A DNA stretch of 23,518 nt from a virus: positions 1 through 23,518 of IMG/VR virus record IMGVR_UViG_3300025082_000073; one strand, given 5' to 3'. The position numbers were made by a program, and so were the translations under genes. Under the pieces are notes generated by a model. It was not told the origin of the DNA and did no database searches. It saw only the letters and a list, made by a program, of their open reading frames with translations. Each line of letters begins with the position of its first letter. Position 1 is the first letter of the stretch. Shown here piece by piece: positions 20,787 to 23,518 of the stretch.

Positions 20787-21135
20787 AATTATCTATCTCC
20801 ATTAAAGTCTCTACTGAAGGAAAAGGTGGTACATCTATTCCTGTACGCTGTCCAATTTCTCTATTGATTATATCGTAAATGTTATTAATATCTTCAGTAG
20901 ATAATTTAGTGGTACTGTTTACTCGTTTATAAATCTTTTGTACTGGTCTCCAAAGAAGTTCTTTGATCGTCGTTGCAGACCAAGGGACATCTATATCTTG
21001 GTTCAGAGTTGCTTGAATATCGAACCCAGCATTACTTAATGTTTCTGCTAGTTGAGTGAACCATAAATGTAAAGCTCTGTTTTGTTGAGTGGAACGCTTT
21101 GGTTTAGTTATTTTTTTACAGGTGTCACACTTCAT
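20773..21135 (-). CDS. NinB-like recombination protein with zinc knuckle
   Basis: A 120-residue protein from the ATG at 21135, which follows the SSB-like stop by 1 nt (TGATATG). It opens with CDTCKK, a Cys-x2-Cys knuckle. STQQNRALHLWFTQL matches the S-x2-QNR opening of NinB/YbcN-like phage recombination proteins, and KELLWRPVQK and VPPFPSVE later are typical of this phage family. NinB proteins bind single-stranded DNA and act with annealing proteins and resolvases, which fits the neighbours. A start at 21156 is possible but less fitting. Confidence 0.7.
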   Translation of the reverse strand: MKCDTCKKITKPKRSTQQNRALHLWFTQLAETLSNAGFDIQATLNQDIDVPWSATTIKELLWRPVQKIYKRVNSTTKLSTEDINNIYDIINREIGQRTGIDVPPFPSVETLMEIDNYERT

Positions 21136-21136
21136 A

Positions 21137-21550
21137 TCAGAAGGGCAAATCCTCAACTTGTATTTCTTTAGGTTGGTTTGACTGTGAAGGTACGCTAGGA
21201 GCCTCTGTATTGGCTTCTAAGGCGTTTTGTGGTGTTTTACCATCAGACCTACCTTCTAGCACTGAAACACGTAATTCAAGGCTTTTTAAGCGTTCTAGTA
21301 TTTCACTTAGATTCTGTGTTGGTTGTTTAATATCCTCAACACCTTCTGGAAGTCTAAATTGTAGTCCCCATTTTTCATCATTGTAAACATCTAATTCTAC
21401 TACGTCACCTTTTTGCCAGGTAGGTCGGTTGTTAAGAAAACCATTTATCCAAACCTCTTGTCCATCTTTATCTTTTGTAAAGATACCAACTTTCAATGAG
21501 TCACTTTTAGTAGGTTTTACGTTGATTCCGTTTATTGTTATTTGTGCCAT
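21137..21550 (-). CDS. SSB-like single-stranded DNA-binding protein
   Basis: A 137-residue protein. The first about 65 residues are strand-rich (ITINGINVKPT, then VWINGFLN, VVELDVYND, GLQFRLPEG) like an OB-fold core. A short coiled coil follows (LSEILERLKSLELRVSVLEG, about 81-100), then a Ser/Pro/Asn/Gln-rich linker and the acidic tip VEDLPF, close to the DDIPF tip by which SSBs recruit partners. It lies between ERF and the NinB-like gene. The OB-fold is inferred; the C-terminal tip is the clearest evidence. Confidence 0.7.
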   Translation of the reverse strand: MAQITINGINVKPTKSDSLKVGIFTKDKDGQEVWINGFLNNRPTWQKGDVVELDVYNDEKWGLQFRLPEGVEDIKQPTQNLSEILERLKSLELRVSVLEGRSDGKTPQNALEANTEAPSVPSQSNQPKEIQVEDLPF

Positions 21551-21557
21551 ATTAAAA
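21537..21557 (-). repeat. 21-nt start-region repeat, copy 2
   Basis: Identical to 224-244. It covers the start codon and leader of the SSB-like gene, as copy 1 does for the LysM gene. Confidence 0.6.
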
Positions 21558-21938
21558 ATTAGCTTTAGTTACTGATTTAGGTTTTGTATTATTTGCATCG
21601 TCGTCTTCTGCTTGGAGTGAAAACATTGAAATGATGGAGTATCGTCTATAGTAGGTTATTGCACTCCCCATTTTTTGAGGGTCTTGTAAATCTGGGAGAG
21701 TAATAACTCCAGTAAGTAGAGTTTTGCTTGTTTCAGCGTCAACTATTAAAGTTGATATTGCTGGTCTTCCATCAACTTGTGTAAGAGGTTGAAGTAATAA
21801 AAGTTCTCTACTTTCTAATTCTGGAGTAATCACATCTAGCAAAGTATTGATATCTACATACTTAGATTTGTAAAAGGGATTTTCGGCTGTCTTTTCTAAT
21901 TTACCGATTGCCTTTTTTATTTCAAGTATTCTTTTCAT
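21552..21938 (-). CDS. erf: ERF-family single-strand annealing protein
   Basis: A 128-residue recombinase of the ERF type. The N-terminal phrase ENPFYKSKYVDINTLLD (19-35) is the family opening. The hallmark QKMGSAITYYRRYSI (88-102) and LQAEDDDAN (108-116) are present. It anneals complementary single strands for phage recombination, usually with SSB and nuclease partners; here an SSB-like gene follows after 1 nt. It is shorter than P22 Erf (about 200 residues) and lacks a separate C-terminal domain, as in many compact phage ERFs. Confidence 0.9.
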   Translation of the reverse strand: MKRILEIKKAIGKLEKTAENPFYKSKYVDINTLLDVITPELESRELLLLQPLTQVDGRPAISTLIVDAETSKTLLTGVITLPDLQDPQKMGSAITYYRRYSIISMFSLQAEDDDANNTKPKSVTKANF

Positions 21939-21948
21939 ATTATTTTAA

Positions 21949-22083
21949 TTAAAATCTATCCATTGATCCACAAGTCATTTCTTCTTCCATGACTTCTGGG
22001 TTAGGTTCACATTGCTCTTCATGTTCTGTATCAAAATCAGTATCGATTTTATTTCCACAGAACTTACAAACTATAATGCTCAT
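21949..22083 (-). CDS. 44-residue zinc-finger mini-protein
   Basis: A short gene upstream of ERF. It opens with CKFCGNK (6-12), followed by an acidic run and H21-x3-C25, giving a C-x2-C-x11-H-x3-C zinc site. The rest is acidic and Met-rich (EVMEEEMTCGS). The frame fills the 155-nt gap between its neighbours almost exactly (10 and 10 nt spare). A role as a nucleic-acid or protein adaptor is inferred. Confidence 0.65.
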   Translation of the reverse strand: MSIIVCKFCGNKIDTDFDTEHEEQCEPNPEVMEEEMTCGSMDRF

Positions 22084-22093
22084 ACTCTAATTT

Positions 22094-22405
22094 TTACCAT
22101 TTAAGTTTAAAAAAGGATTCAATAGACTGTCGCATTACAAAAGCATTATTAGGTAATGATTCAATAGTTTCAGCACTTTTATTGTCATAAGAACCTGTCT
22201 CAAAGACAACACTAGCTTTTTCTAATTCAACATATGTTGCATTTACTGTTTTAATTTTACCGTGGTAACAATACCTTGCACATTGAAAAACATAAGTCTC
22301 CCCAATTAAGTCATCAAGATTATTTATTTCTTTTACTTCAAATTCTTCTCCTAATTGTTCTTTGATTTTTGATAGTGTTTCTTCACTAACTTCTAATGTT
22401 GGCAT
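22094..22405 (-). CDS. Conserved small beta-rich protein, unknown
   Basis: A 103-residue protein. After an acidic helix (SEETLSKIKEQLGEEF) comes a beta-rich core with YVFQCARYCYHGKIKTV (38-54), YVELEKASVVFETGSY (58-73) and a C-terminal NAFVMRQSIESF. Small proteins with the phrases FQCARY-Y-GK and LE-A--V-ETG occur in diverse bacteria and phages; the function is unknown to me. The core looks like a small barrel. No catalytic residues are evident. Its ATG (AAATATGCC) fits local starts. Confidence 0.6.
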   Translation of the reverse strand: MPTLEVSEETLSKIKEQLGEEFEVKEINNLDDLIGETYVFQCARYCYHGKIKTVNATYVELEKASVVFETGSYDNKSAETIESLPNNAFVMRQSIESFFKLKW

Positions 22406-22429
22406 ATTTAAAAAGTTATTTTAATAAAA

Positions 22430-22510
22430 TTAATTTGACCATGACCATGACCTTGACCCTGACCCTGACCCTGACCTTGACCTTGACCAAAATTTAGTAA
22501 ATTGATTCAT
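22430..22510 (-). CDS. 26-residue Ser-X repeat peptide (putative)
   Basis: The ATG overlaps the TGA of the 54-residue gene (ATGA), the coupling layout used elsewhere in this phage. After MNQFTKFW the frame runs through the hexamer repeat at 22435-22488, giving alternating Ser with Arg, Gly or Trp (SRSRSGSGSGSRSWSWSN), then TAA. A GGGAGG lies 11 nt upstream. The peptide is low-complexity and basic/aromatic and could bind RNA or DNA. It may equally be a chance frame over a DNA repeat. Confidence 0.4.
   Translation of the reverse strand: MNQFTKFWSRSRSGSGSGSRSWSWSN
22435..22488. repeat. Nine-copy hexanucleotide tandem repeat
   Basis: Nine perfect-length units of NTGACC on the plus strand (GGTCAN on minus). 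The variable base on the minus strand runs A A G G G A T T A. The other five bases never change. Confidence 0.95.
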
Positions 22511-22671
22511 ACTCTCACTACCTCCCCTCTTGTAAACTCATTCATCTTAATATCATGGTTAGGGTTTTCTAATTCTTCCTCTTCTTCTTTCAATTGTTCA
22601 TCGTAGTATCTGATTGCGTCTTGGGTTTTCTTTTCCTCTTTGTTGATGAGGAAGTCTTTAATTTTGCTCAT
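22507..22671 (-). CDS. 54-residue acidic helical protein, unknown
   Basis: A short gene from ATG 22671 to TGA. The product is highly charged (KIKDFLINKEEKKTQDAIRY, then DEQLKEEEEELENPN) and probably all helical, ending FTRGEVVRV. It lies 17 nt after the 32-residue gene, and its stop overlaps the start of the Ser-X repeat frame. No family recognised. Confidence 0.55.
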   Translation of the reverse strand: MSKIKDFLINKEEKKTQDAIRYYDEQLKEEEEELENPNHDIKMNEFTRGEVVRV

Positions 22672-22688
22672 AAGACTTTGTTTAATAA

Positions 22689-22787
22689 TTAAGCCTGTCG
22701 GGCTGACTGTATTCCATGATGCCTAATGACTAGAGGATATTGAAAGGAGGGAATCTCTATCCTTTTGTCTTCGGTTATAAAGGTCAT
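22689..22787 (-). CDS. 32-residue mini-protein, unknown
   Basis: The ATG overlaps the TGA of the 111-residue gene (ATGA), suggesting coupled translation. The peptide is mixed, with IEIPSFQYPLVIRHHGIQSA and two adjacent histidines. It ends in TAA, 17 nt before the next gene. Only the tight overlap supports it as real. Confidence 0.4.
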   Translation of the reverse strand: MTFITEDKRIEIPSFQYPLVIRHHGIQSARQA

Positions 22788-23119
22788 GCCAGCCCTATAT
22801 CTACTTTAGCAGATGACGAGCGGTTTGTCAAGAGTTGTTTATCCACATGCTGACAATGGTCAGGCATATAATTCAAACGATAGTCTTCTTCTTTTTCCCT
22901 TTGTGCTTCTGTTGACTTGGTTAGCTTACGTCTAGCTCTAGTAATAGACTCTGGTGGGTAGTCTTTGATGATAAGCTTCATCTCAAACCAATCATTCATA
23001 TCAGCACCTCTTACAGTAGCCACCATCTCCCAGAGAGCTAGACAGGTGTTAGTATTAGACCTAGGTAGTGCAGGGTCTTCTTTGAAGAGATATTGGAGTT
23101 TGTCTTCTAAAGTTTTCAT
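22784..23119 (-). CDS. Conserved small phage protein with PESI-x-RARRK helix
   Basis: A 111-residue helical protein. Residues 1-75 hold LQYLFKEDPALPRSNT, then CLALWEMVATVRG and the phrase YPPESITRARRKLT, a helix seen in small early proteins of many environmental phages. The C-terminal part is polar with DHCQHVDKQ (two His and one Cys near 88-91). The function is unknown; a replication-associated or DNA-binding accessory is plausible. The last codons carry a strong promoter (22803-22831). It overlaps the 32-residue gene by 4 nt. Confidence 0.6.
   Translation of the reverse strand: MKTLEDKLQYLFKEDPALPRSNTNTCLALWEMVATVRGADMNDWFEMKLIIKDYPPESITRARRKLTKSTEAQREKEEDYRLNYMPDHCQHVDKQLLTNRSSSAKVDIGLA
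22803..22831 (-). promoter_or_regulatory. Sigma70-type promoter for the small-gene/recombination block
   Basis: On the minus strand TTGACA (22826-22831), a 17-nt spacer and TAAAGT (22803-22808, 4/6). It lies in the 3' end of the 111-residue gene and would drive the mini-genes and the ERF-to-RusA run. Confidence 0.55.
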
Positions 23120-23121
23120 AG

Positions 23122-23235
23122 TTACATTGCTAAAGGTGCGCTGTCTATACCGTCAAGAAAGTTAGGATGTTGGTTACAGGGGTTTGGACAAGTACATTCT
23201 TTTTCCTCTTCTTCTATTTGTTCTGGTAGGTTCAT
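23122..23235 (-). CDS. 37-residue Cys-rich mini-protein
   Basis: A short gene from ATG 23235 to TAA, 2 nt before the 111-residue gene. An acidic helix (EQIEEEEKE) leads to CTCPNPCNQH (C14, C16, C20, H23), a possible zinc site, then FLDGIDSAPLAM. The position and tight spacing favour a real gene. The function is unknown. Confidence 0.55.
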   Translation of the reverse strand: MNLPEQIEEEEKECTCPNPCNQHPNFLDGIDSAPLAM

Positions 23236-23263
23236 AGGGTTATTTTTTATATGAATTAATTAG

Positions 23264-23452
23264 TTAAGATAGTTCTTTAAAATGTGTTAAATCAAGTTTG
23301 ACCTCGGAAGTATCATCAACCCAAACACCAAACCGTAATCTAGCTATAGTTCCATCGTTACATTTAAACCGATCAAAGTCTTTATAGGGAGAATTTTTTT
23401 TATTTTTCCATACCCAATATTCAGATGGAGAAATTGGTTTAATTTTGTTCAT
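23264..23452 (-). CDS. 62-residue protein, unknown
   Basis: A small protein from the ATG at 23452 (TAATATG after the stop of the upstream gene). An ATG at 23467 would add five residues but overlaps that gene. The core YWVWKNKKNSPYKDFDRFKC (13-32) and ARLRFGVWVDD are rich in aromatic and basic residues. The end is LDLTHFKELS. No family recognised. Confidence 0.55.
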   Translation of the reverse strand: MNKIKPISPSEYWVWKNKKNSPYKDFDRFKCNDGTIARLRFGVWVDDTSEVKLDLTHFKELS

Positions 23453-23453
23453 A

Positions 23454-23518
23454 TTATAGACTTTCATTTATTTTTCTTTTATATTTAATCGCCTTATATT
23501 TTTCATAAGCTTCTGATA
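23454..23518 (-). CDS. 3' end of a gene cut by the right edge
   Basis: The last 20 codons of an open frame ending in TAA one base before the next gene's ATG. The visible part is a charged helix (SEAYEKYKAIKYKRKI, then NESL). The amphipathic pattern and the stop-start spacing typical of this phage support it. Nothing can be said about function. Confidence 0.45.
   Translation of the reverse strand, partial: SEAYEKYKAIKYKRKINESL

Noticed and set aside
22435-22488. CRISPR array
   Set aside because: The repeat unit is only 6 bp with no spacers; it is a simple tandem repeat.
22435-22488. Gly-Gln/Gly-His repeat protein from another frame of the hexamer array
   Set aside because: A TGA lies just upstream in that frame and no start codon comes between it and the repeat.
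1-23518. Stop-codon reassignment
   Set aside because: TAA, TAG and TGA all end genes at tight junctions, so the standard bacterial code holds.
1-23518. Prophage integration evidence
   Set aside because: No integrase, attachment site, repressor or bacterial flank is visible; a lytic or temperate life style cannot be decided here.

Overview
The window is a 23.5 kb piece of a tailed double-stranded DNA phage (Caudoviricetes-like), or of a prophage. The evidence is a terminase pair, portal, scaffold-like protein, HK97-fold-type major capsid protein and a run of tail or fibre proteins. There is no integrase, no rRNA and no bacterial housekeeping gene. Every gene I accept lies on the minus strand, so transcription runs from the right edge to the left. 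The DNA is AT-rich. Most starts lack a Shine-Dalgarno sequence and sit in a context such as TTAATATGG or ATAATATGA. TAA, TAG and TGA all act as stops, so the code is standard. The host cannot be named from this sequence.

Layout in the direction of transcription. (1) 23518-19573: small early-type genes, then a DNA recombination module made of an ERF annealing protein, an SSB-like protein, a NinB-like zinc protein and a RusA resolvase. Several very short genes, some joined by ATGA stop-start overlaps, lie between and around them. One is a 26-residue Ser-X repeat peptide read from a 9-copy hexamer repeat. (2) About 19500-18887: a GC-rich island with GTG-started mini-genes carrying perfect Shine-Dalgarno sites, an irregular tRNA and several hairpins. 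It looks foreign to the rest. (3) 18840-16707: a conserved small protein, a basic 44-residue protein, TerS, TerL and a 50-residue protein. (4) 16638-12134: portal, small protein, scaffold, major capsid, a striking 54-nt element of three interleaved perfect inverted repeats, and three small charged proteins. (5) 12143-5175: nine tightly overlapping genes, eight of them for glycan synthesis and modification (four glycosyltransferases, a GNAT acetyltransferase, a methyltransferase, an NAD-dependent sugar epimerase/dehydratase, a PLP sugar aminotransferase and a short nucleotide-sugar dehydrogenase-like protein) plus a 74-residue zinc-finger protein (ten genes counting it). (6) 5120-1: neck, tail and fibre proteins, including a LamG-like lectin fold and a LysM protein cut by the left edge.

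Four promoters with a perfect TTGACA -35 box mark likely transcription units: before the small-gene/recombination block, before the terminase block, before portal, and before the tail block. The last two are followed at once by a hairpin, and before the tail block this is a textbook intrinsic terminator, so attenuation or antitermination is possible.

The most notable system is the glycan cassette set between capsid and tail genes. It encodes soluble sugar-building, acetylating, methylating and transferring enzymes but no flippase, polymerase or membrane protein. That fits glycosylation of a cytoplasmic acceptor, such as a virion protein or phage DNA, better than remodelling of the host surface. 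The acceptor is an inference.
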